Part shown: positions 25,930-33,487 of the stretch, one piece after another
How positions within the stretch are numbered: position 1 is the first letter of the stretch
Layout of the letters: each line of letters begins with the position of its first letter
Origin: Clostridia bacterium
Lineage (GTDB): Bacteria; Bacillota_A; Clostridia; Oscillospirales; Acutalibacteraceae
NCBI GenBank assembly: GCA_017456015.1
Contig: JAFTLL010000003.1
Span: 62,001-126,000, forward strand
Direction: 5' to 3'
Length of the DNA stretch: 64,000 bases
Position numbers and translations under genes: made by a program
Notes under the pieces: generated by a model
Seen by the model: only the letters and a program-made list of their open reading frames with translations
Told to the model about the DNA's origin: nothing
Database searches by the model: none

Positions 25930-26736
25930 ATGAAGAAAACTCGAATTGCAATAATCATAGTGGCGGTTTTACTCTTGATTCTTTTGATTCCTATTCCATC
26001 CGGCACAGCAGATGATGGTGGCTCAAGAGAGTTTACAGCATTAACATATAAAATTATCAAATGGAATCACATTGTGGATGCCGATGAAACCTATACAGGT
26101 ACAGACTTTTATTTATTGCCCGACAATTTCAAAAATATGAGTGAATTATGGGAAGAAAAAGGTATCTCTTCGGGCGCAGGTCAAGTAACAAATAAAGATA
26201 ATGAAGATGAAGGAATTAACGAAAGTGATGATATAGGCCCCGAAGATTCTGTTTCATCCACACCTGCTGAAAGTTCTTCAAGTCAAGCTGATGATGTGGT
26301 CTCTACAGTAAAAGATAAGTTTATCTATGTTCTCTCTGAAAAGACGATAAAGAATACCTATGTGCTTTCAACAGAACATCCCAAAGACCTTAGCAACTTC
26401 ACTGTTATACGCACATTGAACGATAAGGCGAATGGCATTATAGAAAATCTTCTTGCGGCACCGAACTTTGCAAGTAAGAGCGAAAACGAGTGGGTAAAGT
26501 TTAGACCGAGCCGTCCAAATGAATATGCTCTTGCTATTGAGTTCACAGATGACACCTGCTTAATAATCGCAATTCATTTCACCAAGGATAGTGATACTTA
26601 TTACATCGCTACAGCAGAATTAAACAGCAAATTTAATGAAAGGGCTGATTATTCTTCCCTTGAATACCAAAGAGGTATTGCATCGGAAGAACTTGGTAAA
26701 TATTTGGGGAACTTAACATTTAATTATAGTGAATAA
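25930..26736 (+). CDS. Membrane-anchored surface protein, paralogue A
   Basis: 268 aa with an N-terminal TM segment (about 5-22) followed by PIPSGTADDGGSREFTALTY and KIIKWNHI. The same block (PIPSGAYKDGGTREYTALTY, KIVDWNRL) opens the 444-aa protein two genes downstream. An acidic Ser/Glu-rich linker (about 85-125) leads to a C-terminal domain (about 130-268). No function known. It lies 5 nt after the putative anti-sigma gene. Confidence 0.65.
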   Translation: MKKTRIAIIIVAVLLLILLIPIPSGTADDGGSREFTALTYKIIKWNHIVDADETYTGTDFYLLPDNFKNMSELWEEKGISSGAGQVTNKDNEDEGINESDDIGPEDSVSSTPAESSSSQADDVVSTVKDKFIYVLSEKTIKNTYVLSTEHPKDLSNFTVIRTLNDKANGIIENLLAAPNFASKSENEWVKFRPSRPNEYALAIEFTDDTCLIIAIHFTKDSDTYYIATAELNSKFNERADYSSLEYQRGIASEELGKYLGNLTFNYSE

Positions 26737-26770
26737 ATCCTTTTAACTCTTTGTGAGAGGAGGAATCTTG

Positions 26771-28333
26771 ATGAAACGAATAATATCAGTTTTAATCTCC
26801 CTTGTGCTTGTTTTGTCCCTCTGTGCTTGCCAAAAAGACGGCGCAGACAAAATAGACTTTGACACAGGCTCTATTAAAATCGCTGTGGCACATACAGATT
26901 TTGAAGGTATGAACATCCAAATTGTCAATGCTATTTGGACAGCCGAGGAAATCAAGCTCGAAGTCAAATGGAATAACGATACTACTTATGATGTAGTTTA
27001 TGGAGAGAGTTTTGATATTGAAAAACAAACCAATGGTGAATGGAAAAGCTGTGTAACCCTCGACAACCTTGCTTTCAATGATATAGGCTATGAATTAAAA
27101 GCGAAATCCTCACAGAAACAAACATATAATTTGACAGATATGTTTGATATTTCAGAGAACGGCGAATACCGTTTTACAACCTATTGCCATGTGTATGATA
27201 AAGGTCGTGGCGGCGAAAGTACGAAATGTGAGATGTGGGCAGCTTTCACCGTATCAAGAACTAACGATGCCGATAAGGATATTAAGAAATCCTTTATTGA
27301 TTTTGATGCCCAATATATCAGAACAAACGGATATCATGAAGATGTGAAATATCCCGTAGTTAAAGTTATTCGCTCTGTTGATGAGTTGAATGCGTATTAT
27401 AATGCAAATAAGGATAAGTACAATCTTGAACGCAGAAGTAATCCAGCCTCCGATAGTACAATCGGCTTCCTTGATGCAGTTGATAAATACACCGCAGAAT
27501 ATTTTGAGAAACAAATTCTTGTAATGATTCTGCTTGAAGAAGGCAGCGGTTCAAACCGTCACAATGTAGACAATGTAAAGCACGGCTCTGACGGAAAACT
27601 CTATGTCAGCATAAAAAGGGATGTGCCTGAAGTTGGTACATGTGATATGGCTGAATGGCATATCTTAATTGAGCCGGAGAAGGATATCACAGTAGCAAGT
27701 GAGTCTGATATAGTTGTATATTTAGATGGTGTAAATCCTAAGACACAACCGACCACCGTTTACGAGTCGGGAAACTTTTCGAATATTTCTCTGACCATAC
27801 CGCATGATTGGGAATACGAAACAGAAAAAGGAAACAGTGACGGCGAATACTGTATCGCTTTTTGGCCGGAAGACCAAACCGAAGGTAAAATAAAAATGTG
27901 GTATTATACCGCCTTTGGTGTATGCGGAACAGGTCTTGAAGAAAAGGAAATCACCGTTGGCAAATACAAAGCTTGGCAAGGAACTTATGATAATAAAAAG
28001 GTTTGGGATTTTATCAGTTTCAGAGGTATGCCCGGCTCTTATGTAGTAATGAACGAGGGTGCTGACAAATGGTGGAATCAGTACGGTGATGAAGCAATGG
28101 AAATACTCTCTACTGTTAAGATTGCTGAAAACATCATAAATGAAGAACAGGCCATTGAACTTGCCAAAAAGCAAACTACAGCAAATTATGATGATGTAAG
28201 CGCAAGATTCGATACAGAAAAAGGTATTTGGACGGTTACGTTATCTTTTAAGAAAGCATCAAATGGTGATGGTGTGCATAGTTACAGAATTACGCATGAA
28301 GGCAAAGTTTTAGATGCAGCTTATGGCGACTAA
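26771..28333 (+). CDS. Lipoprotein with bacterial Ig-like domain
   Basis: 520 aa with signal peptide and lipobox LCAC (Cys20). Residues about 40-140 look like a bacterial immunoglobulin-like domain (VEVKWNND-type strand pattern, EKQTNGEWKSC). A middle domain (about 170-315) and a C-terminal part ending in a PepSY-like repeat (EEQAIELAKKQTTANYDDVS) follow. ATG 26771 chosen, preceded by GAGGAGGAATC. Probably sits on the cell surface and may sense or bind a ligand for the sigma system. Confidence 0.65.
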   Translation: MKRIISVLISLVLVLSLCACQKDGADKIDFDTGSIKIAVAHTDFEGMNIQIVNAIWTAEEIKLEVKWNNDTTYDVVYGESFDIEKQTNGEWKSCVTLDNLAFNDIGYELKAKSSQKQTYNLTDMFDISENGEYRFTTYCHVYDKGRGGESTKCEMWAAFTVSRTNDADKDIKKSFIDFDAQYIRTNGYHEDVKYPVVKVIRSVDELNAYYNANKDKYNLERRSNPASDSTIGFLDAVDKYTAEYFEKQILVMILLEEGSGSNRHNVDNVKHGSDGKLYVSIKRDVPEVGTCDMAEWHILIEPEKDITVASESDIVVYLDGVNPKTQPTTVYESGNFSNISLTIPHDWEYETEKGNSDGEYCIAFWPEDQTEGKIKMWYYTAFGVCGTGLEEKEITVGKYKAWQGTYDNKKVWDFISFRGMPGSYVVMNEGADKWWNQYGDEAMEILSTVKIAENIINEEQAIELAKKQTTANYDDVSARFDTEKGIWTVTLSFKKASNGDGVHSYRITHEGKVLDAAYGD

Positions 28334-28345
28334 GGAGGTGCTTTT

Positions 28346-29680
28346 ATGAAAAAGAAAATATGGATACCGATATTAGTAGTAGTTATTTTAGCGATTTTGT
28401 TTGTGCCGATCCCATCAGGTGCATACAAGGACGGCGGCACAAGAGAATATACTGCACTCACATATAAGATTGTAGACTGGAATCGTTTAACTGACGGTGG
28501 AGGCATATACGAAAAAACAAAGGTGTATTTCTTCCCTTATAATTTCAAATCAGTTAGCAGCCTTTGGTATTACGAGAAAGATGAAATTGAAGAAGATGTG
28601 CGGTATTCTTTTAACGCTAAAATTTTGGAGATTAACAATAATACCGTAATTGTAGAGCCACTTCCAAGCGAAGCAAATGCCGGAAGTAGTGACAAAATAT
28701 CTTTTGATACATCCAAGCTTCCGATAATGGAGATTAAGGTTGGAGATTATATTAAAGTAACATATACAGGCGAAATAATGACAACATATCCTGCTCAAAT
28801 CGATGCAATCAGTTGGGAAAAAGCCAAAGAAGTGCGTAGTGCCGAATATACAGAGCAATGGGTAGAAAAAACCGATGAAAATAAATGGACTGGCAACTAT
28901 GAATTATTCTCAGACATAAGGATAACCGAGATATATTCAAATTGCTTCTTCGCAAGAACAGTAATCCCATTTCCTTATGAAATTAAACTTAACGGTAAAT
29001 TGTCGGATGAATGGTGCGTTGGTGACCAAGTAATCTGCTCATACGAAAATACATACTATGATGAGGAAACTCATAAAGTTGAGGCAGATTTTACAGATAT
29101 AAAAGTCAGCACCTTCCAACTTGAAGAAGGAAAAGCATACAAACCTGTAATCTATCTCTACCCCGAAGAAGAAACAGAAATATCCGTTAAACTTGACCTT
29201 AACGGAAAGCTAACCTGCACCTATCCCGAATATAAAGACGGTTGGAAAGTAACTGCGGCACCGGACGGAACACTCACCGATGCAAACGGACAGATATATA
29301 ACTATCTGTATTGGGAGGGCAAAACAAATACTAACTATGACCTCTCAGAAGGATTCTGTGTTAAGGGCAAAGACACAGCAAAATTCCTTGAAGATGCACT
29401 CGAAAAGCTCGGTCTTAACCGCAAAGAAGCAAATGAATTTATAGTTTATTGGCTACCTTTAATGCAAGATAATCCGTATAATATAATCTCTTTCCAAACG
29501 GATATCTATACCGATGCAGCCAATCTGAACATCAATCCATCGCCCGACACATTAATCCGTGTATTTATGACATATCAGTCGGCAGATAAGTATGTAGACC
29601 TTCCCAAACAGCAGCTCTCCGCTCCCGAAAGAAACGGATTTATAGTTGTTGAATGGGGCGGCACAGAAATCTACAAATAA
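28346..29680 (+). CDS. Membrane-anchored surface protein, paralogue B
   Basis: 444 aa. The TM segment and PIPSG...TALTYKI block are shared with the 268-aa protein. Then an OB-like domain (about 80-150), a second similar domain (about 170-260), and a C-terminal domain (about 265-444) starting KPVIYLYPEEETEISVKLDL, a sequence type I have met in Clostridia surface proteins of unknown function. Last gene of the sigma operon; an intrinsic terminator follows. Confidence 0.65.
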   Translation: MKKKIWIPILVVVILAILFVPIPSGAYKDGGTREYTALTYKIVDWNRLTDGGGIYEKTKVYFFPYNFKSVSSLWYYEKDEIEEDVRYSFNAKILEINNNTVIVEPLPSEANAGSSDKISFDTSKLPIMEIKVGDYIKVTYTGEIMTTYPAQIDAISWEKAKEVRSAEYTEQWVEKTDENKWTGNYELFSDIRITEIYSNCFFARTVIPFPYEIKLNGKLSDEWCVGDQVICSYENTYYDEETHKVEADFTDIKVSTFQLEEGKAYKPVIYLYPEEETEISVKLDLNGKLTCTYPEYKDGWKVTAAPDGTLTDANGQIYNYLYWEGKTNTNYDLSEGFCVKGKDTAKFLEDALEKLGLNRKEANEFIVYWLPLMQDNPYNIISFQTDIYTDAANLNINPSPDTLIRVFMTYQSADKYVDLPKQQLSAPERNGFIVVEWGGTEIYK

Positions 29681-29689
29681 TATTTTTAT

Positions 29690-29720
29690 AAAGTGTCGCT
29701 TTATGCGGCACTTTATTTTT
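29690..29720 (+). terminator. Intrinsic terminator of the sigma-factor operon
   Basis: Arms AAAGTGTCGC (29690-29699) and GCGGCACTTT (29705-29714) with one G-U pair, then TATTTTT. A near-identical hairpin is found at 30862-30889, so this terminator is duplicated in the cargo region. Confidence 0.85.
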
Positions 29721-29753
29721 GTGACTAAAATGTCACTTACATTGTTTTATTAG

Positions 29754-30041
29754 ACCAAGTATGCTATGACAGCAAAAGGCTTTAACAGGATGATGAACTT
29801 TGAGTGTATCTTGTACGGAACAAGGGCATTGCTCTTCGGACTGCCCGTATCTATTGGTATAAGTTACCTTATCCACTTAGCAGTATCCGAAGGATATCAG
29901 AAAGACTTTACTCTGCCTTGGGTTGCAATCGGTATTGCAGTGCTTAGCGTATTCCTTGTTGTGTTTGTGACAATGATGTATTCTATGAGCAAAGTTAAAA
30001 AAGATAATCCTATTGATGCTCTAAAGAACGAAAATCTGTAA
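29754..30041 (+). pseudogene. C-terminal remnant of an FtsX/MacB-type ABC permease
   Basis: About 95 codons that match only the last part of FtsX-like permeases: AMTAKGFNRMM, two TM segments and the family ending KVKKDNPIDALKNENL. An in-frame TAG at 29751 and the preceding terminator show that the rest of the gene has been deleted. Probably non-functional. Confidence 0.75.
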
Positions 30042-30059
30042 TGAAAGAAGGACTGCAAA

Positions 30060-30173
30060 ATGAAAAAGTATATTGTTCCTTCGGTTGTTGCAATCGCCTC
30101 TTTAATAACAGTCTGCCTCTGTGTTTTCAGCAGAGGTAGAAAAGCCAAAACAAAGCCGGAGAAACAAGGATGA
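30060..30173 (+). CDS. Small membrane peptide, 37 aa
   Basis: Begins MKKYIVPSVVAIASL, has one hydrophobic segment and a basic tail (SRGRKAKTKPEKQG). AAGGA precedes the ATG and the stop overlaps the next start (ATGA at 30170). Size and coupling suggest either a genuine micropeptide or a leader for the SanA-like gene. Confidence 0.45.
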   Translation: MKKYIVPSVVAIASLITVCLCVFSRGRKAKTKPEKQG

Positions 30174-30853
30174 AAGCAAAGAAAAAAATAATGAAAAATC
30201 TAATTGTTGTATTCCTTTGTCTTGCTATAGTTGGAGTAGCAACTCTCCTTATTGTTAACGGACATGTAAAATCCGTTGGCAAAGATAAAATAATCACGGT
30301 AGAACAATCGTCAGAACTTGAGGATGTGGATTGCATTATCGTTCTCGGCTGTCAGGTCAAAGATGACGGTAGTCTTAGCCATATGCTTCGTGACCGTTTG
30401 ATGCGAGGACTTGAACTCTATGAGGCAGGTGCAGCTCCAAAACTTCTTATGAGTGGTGATCACGGACGAGAAGACTACGATGAAGTCGGCGCTATGAAAA
30501 AATATGCTACTGACAACGGAGTACCGTCCGAGGATGTGTTTATGGATCATGCAGGTTTTTCAACCTACGAAACCGTTTATCGAGCCAAGGAGATATTCGA
30601 GGCCGATAAAGTGATAATAGTAACGCAAGGATATCATCTGTACCGTGCGTTATATATCGCCGAACAACTCGGTGTAGAAGCCTATGGTGTTTCCTCTGAC
30701 CTTAACACATACGCAGGTCAGTCAATGAGAGATTTCAGAGAGGTGTTAGCAAGATGCAAAGACTTTGCAATGTGTATCTTCAAACCCAAACCGACATATC
30801 TTGGCGAAGTAATCCATGTAAGTGGTAATGGAGATTTAACAAACGAAAAATAA
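30170..30853 (+). CDS. SanA/YdcF family (DUF218) protein
   Basis: 227 aa: N-terminal TM anchor (about 8-27) and a DUF218 domain with CIIVLGCQV near residue 56, MLRDRLMRGLELY, LLMSGDHG and VTQGYHLYRALYIAEQLG. The family includes SanA, linked to vancomycin exclusion, and YdcF. The catalytic role is undefined; an envelope-related function is likely. A terminator follows 8 nt after the stop. Confidence 0.88.
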   Translation: MKAKKKIMKNLIVVFLCLAIVGVATLLIVNGHVKSVGKDKIITVEQSSELEDVDCIIVLGCQVKDDGSLSHMLRDRLMRGLELYEAGAAPKLLMSGDHGREDYDEVGAMKKYATDNGVPSEDVFMDHAGFSTYETVYRAKEIFEADKVIIVTQGYHLYRALYIAEQLGVEAYGVSSDLNTYAGQSMRDFREVLARCKDFAMCIFKPKPTYLGEVIHVSGNGDLTNEK

Positions 30854-30861
30854 CAACCCTA

Positions 30862-30896
30862 AAAAGTGTCGCTTTATTGCGGCACTTTTGCTTTTT
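30862..30896 (+). terminator. Intrinsic terminator after the SanA-like gene
   Basis: Arms AAAAGTGTCGC (30862-30872) and GCGGCACTTTT (30879-30889), followed by GCTTTTT. Near-copy of the 29690 terminator. Confidence 0.85.
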
Positions 30897-30969
30897 ATAT
30901 CAAAAAACGCTGGACTTGTGAAAGGTGTTGTGGTATGTGTTTGTGTTGCAAAAAGGAGGTGCAACGCAC

Positions 30970-31254
30970 ATGACAACACTTGAAGATTTGTATTATGGCA
31001 ACATCAGTCCGCACGAAAGGTACATCAAGCGAGGAACGAGGGTAGACAAACTCGTCAAGCTGATATGCAAGAACGAAGAAGAACTGAACTCTTCCCTCAC
31101 AGAGAAACAAAAAGAAACCTTTGAAAAGTTCAAAGACTGCGCAAGTGAACTGTCCTGCATCACCGAGCGTGAGGCGTTCAGTTCGGGATTTATCCTCGCA
31201 ACACGCATAATGGTGGAAGTGATGCAAGGATTGGAGGAGGTCGAGGATATATGA
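30970..31254 (+). CDS. DUF6809-like small protein
   Basis: 94-aa helical protein (MTTLEDLYYGNISPHERYI... ITEREAFSSGFILATRIMVEVMQ). I recognise it as resembling DUF6809, a small family common in Clostridia mobile regions. ATG 30970 follows AAAGGAGGTG. The stop overlaps the next start (ATGA at 31251). Function unknown. Confidence 0.65.
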   Translation: MTTLEDLYYGNISPHERYIKRGTRVDKLVKLICKNEEELNSSLTEKQKETFEKFKDCASELSCITEREAFSSGFILATRIMVEVMQGLEEVEDI

Positions 31255-32081
31255 GGAAAATCATAATCCTTCTTCTCTGCTGTGGATTGCTCGTGAGTAT
31301 GGTAGGATGCGGTGGCACCACCGCACCTCCGCCTACGGAAAGTCCGCCAACAGCATCGGAAACGATAATAACAGAAACACCTACCGAAACAACACCGCCC
31401 ATAACGGCGGTAGAGCCGACAGAGAAAGAAAAAGAACCTCCCCCGACTGAGAGCAAAGCTCAGGCAACAGAGTCAACTACGACCGCCACAGAGCCTCCAA
31501 CAATAGAAAAGCTGAAAGAGGAAACAAAGCCTACTGAAATAACAAAACCACCGGCGGCGGAAAATACCGAACCGAAGGTTGAAGAACCTCTAAAAGAGGA
31601 AGAAATATATGTGGGAATACAGTGGCCGGAAGTTGATCCTGCGGATATCGAAAGGCTTGTTATAGAAAAGGTTAACGCATATCGCATAGCACAAGGCGAT
31701 ACGGCAGCTATGATGCTCCCCGGACTAACAGAGGTGGCGCGGTACAGAGCAAATGAGCTGACAACAAACTTCTCCCACACAAGTCCCCGTGATGCGTGCG
31801 GTGTTCTAAAATACGGCGAATTCGTAAACATGACATTATACGGGCTCACCGCCGAGGACAGTTATTACCAAGGCTTCAACCGAGAAGCCATCGGTATGGG
31901 TGACTGGTTCGGCACTGCGGAAAGCATGTCGGATCGTATTGCAGACGGCTTCCATCACAGCAAAGGACACTGGTCGTATGTCGGCAACTCCAAGTATCCC
32001 TACATCGCTGTAGGCGTAACCAAAGCAAACGGAAAATGGTATGTCTGCATCTGTATGAGCGAGGAAAATTACGGCGGATAA
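31251..32081 (+). CDS. CAP/SCP-domain lipoprotein
   Basis: 276 aa: signal peptide with lipobox VGC (Cys20), a long Thr/Pro/Glu-rich low-complexity linker (about 22-118) typical of wall-spanning segments, then a CAP domain (about 130-276) with EKVNAYRIAQG, VARYRANELTTNFSHTSPR and YPYIAVGVTKANGKWYVC. CAP proteins are extracellular and in bacteria mostly uncharacterised. It is coupled to the DUF6809-like gene and followed by a terminator. Confidence 0.85.
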   Translation: MRKIIILLLCCGLLVSMVGCGGTTAPPPTESPPTASETIITETPTETTPPITAVEPTEKEKEPPPTESKAQATESTTTATEPPTIEKLKEETKPTEITKPPAAENTEPKVEEPLKEEEIYVGIQWPEVDPADIERLVIEKVNAYRIAQGDTAAMMLPGLTEVARYRANELTTNFSHTSPRDACGVLKYGEFVNMTLYGLTAEDSYYQGFNREAIGMGDWFGTAESMSDRIADGFHHSKGHWSYVGNSKYPYIAVGVTKANGKWYVCICMSEENYGG

Positions 32082-32084
32082 CAT

Positions 32085-32126
32085 AAAATCTCCGAGCAAG
32101 TGAGAAATCACCGGCTCGGAGATTTT
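32085..32126 (+). terminator. Intrinsic terminator after the CAP-protein gene
   Basis: Perfect 13-bp stem AAAATCTCCGAGC (32085-32097) and GCTCGGAGATTTT (32114-32126) with a 16-nt loop. Confidence 0.85.
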
Positions 32127-32130
32127 GCTT

Positions 32131-32231
32131 ATACATATGAAATGATACAAAGCATTTCATATGTATTTCAGAGCAATTCATATGTATTTAGCGCCAATTC
32201 ATATGTATTTTTGAGGTTTTCATATGTATTT
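32131..32231 (+). repeat. Iteron-like array, four direct 13-mers at 21-bp period plus one inverted copy
   Basis: TTCATATGTATTT occurs at 32156, 32177, 32198 and 32219, exactly 21 bp apart, and an inverted copy ATACATATGAA is at 32131-32141. The inverted copy and the first direct copy form a 14-bp perfect inverted repeat (32131-32144 and 32153-32166). A fixed two-turn spacing puts all copies on one face of the helix, as in plasmid iterons or cooperative operator arrays. The following 32232-32568 stretch holds no convincing gene, only a weak GGTTTGT/ACAAACC inverted repeat near 32444-32470. Confidence 0.85.
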
Positions 32232-32568
32232 GCCTTTGTAGCGATTTGTTTTGTGCGGATAAGGGTGGGCATCGATGAAGGGATTTCCATTCGATTGTAC
32301 GGCATCCTTCGGCAATCTGCACAGGAGAATCTATCATATAACCGTTTCCTCTCCGAAAAGCAATGCTAAATCTGCGAAAATTCTGCCGTTACCTGTGCAA
32401 TATAACAGGAGAATTTATACTCTAAATTTTTATCAAAAAACAGGTGGTTTGTACCAAATTGTTGCACAAACCAAAAACCGCATAAACACTGGGTTTTTGA
32501 GGTGAAAATCAATCGAAATTTTTGCAAAAGTGGTTAAAGCCAAAATGTAATAGAAACCTCTTTTTTGA

Positions 32569-32602
32569 TGGGTAAAAATTACTACGCATGAACCAAAGAA
32601 AA
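32569..32602 (+). repeat. Dispersed element repeat, middle copy
   Basis: Matches 15866-15899 over 34 nt with one mismatch (G for T at 32590). It ends 6 nt before the stop codon of the polymerase-partner gene and separates the cargo half from the mobilization half of the insertion. Confidence 0.8.
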
Positions 32603-32608
32603 AGGATT

Positions 32609-33487
32609 TTATTTTCTTAGCTTTGCTATTTTTCGCCGTTCCAATTCCTTATATATTAATTTTTCGGATACCTTATATCTGCTGACACCGTAGCTTGTGC
32701 GATCACGGATAATAATATCCTTCGGCAGCTTGCTTAATATTTTCTTACTAAAAGTTGTACCACCAAAAAAGGCATCAAAGGAAACTACAGGTAGAACCAC
32801 CCACTCTATCTCATCATCAATATTTGCAAGATAATAGGCTACAAGATAAGAAACTTTATCCCGTATTGCATCATCAACAGCAGATAATTTTTTTAATATA
32901 TTCTCCGGCAATGTTTCGGGATAAATCTTTAATTTGCCGAGTTCCAAGGCATCAGCAATTATATCGTCAAATCGAACAATCCACGCACCTTTTGTTTTTT
33001 CAGAAAAGATAGTGATTTGAAATTGAATAACCTTGTTGCGCCATTTTTTATCAAAGCCGCTTTCGATGGCAATCGCATTATCGTATGCACCTTTGCTTGT
33101 TTTATTGGGGTTGTTTAAAATATAATCCGCAATACCGTGAATGTGACGGTAAAACCAACCTTGACCATCCTCCGTTACAAGTTCGGGGTACTCTGAATGC
33201 AGCTCACGAAAATCACTTTTATACTGCCACTCTTCACGGGTGGCAGTTTCTTTTTTATCGGGAATACTGCACCAAGCACACAGCGCTCTGTATGCTCGGT
33301 CAATATCGGGAGAATTACCGCCGTACATATAACCGCGAGCAATGATTGAAAGTATGCGCGGAAATCCTTCAAAATCGAGGATGGTGGCAAATGCAATTCT
33401 GCCAAGATAGGAGTAGTCCTGCTTGTTCGCTGAAGAATATACAGGAATGCCTGTATAAGATAAAAATTCTTGCTGTTCGTTAAGCAC
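32609..33487 (-). CDS. Unrecognised 292-aa partner of the YonO/RdRP-like polymerase
   Basis: Soluble protein with no family I can name. Visible features: a histidine pair in GWFYRHIHGIADYIL (about 120), a hydrophobic VSYLVAYYLANIDDEIEWVVL stretch (about 215-235) and a basic helical C-terminus (KELERRKIAKLRK) that could bind nucleic acid. The GTG start at 33487 overlaps the polymerase stop by 8 nt and is preceded by AGGAGGAG, so the two are translationally coupled. A role as accessory or targeting factor for the polymerase is inference. Confidence 0.7.
   Translation of the reverse strand: MLNEQQEFLSYTGIPVYSSANKQDYSYLGRIAFATILDFEGFPRILSIIARGYMYGGNSPDIDRAYRALCAWCSIPDKKETATREEWQYKSDFRELHSEYPELVTEDGQGWFYRHIHGIADYILNNPNKTSKGAYDNAIAIESGFDKKWRNKVIQFQITIFSEKTKGAWIVRFDDIIADALELGKLKIYPETLPENILKKLSAVDDAIRDKVSYLVAYYLANIDDEIEWVVLPVVSFDAFFGGTTFSKKILSKLPKDIIIRDRTSYGVSRYKVSEKLIYKELERRKIAKLRK

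Noticed and set aside
32131..32231. CRISPR array
   Set aside because: The repeat unit is only 13 nt with 8-nt gaps and there are no cas genes, so it fits an iteron array and not CRISPR.
32100..32369. Open frame with a repeated SYVF heptad
   Set aside because: The 7-residue period simply reflects the 21-bp DNA repeat. There is no ribosome site and the frame overlaps the CAP-gene terminator, so the DNA array is the real feature.
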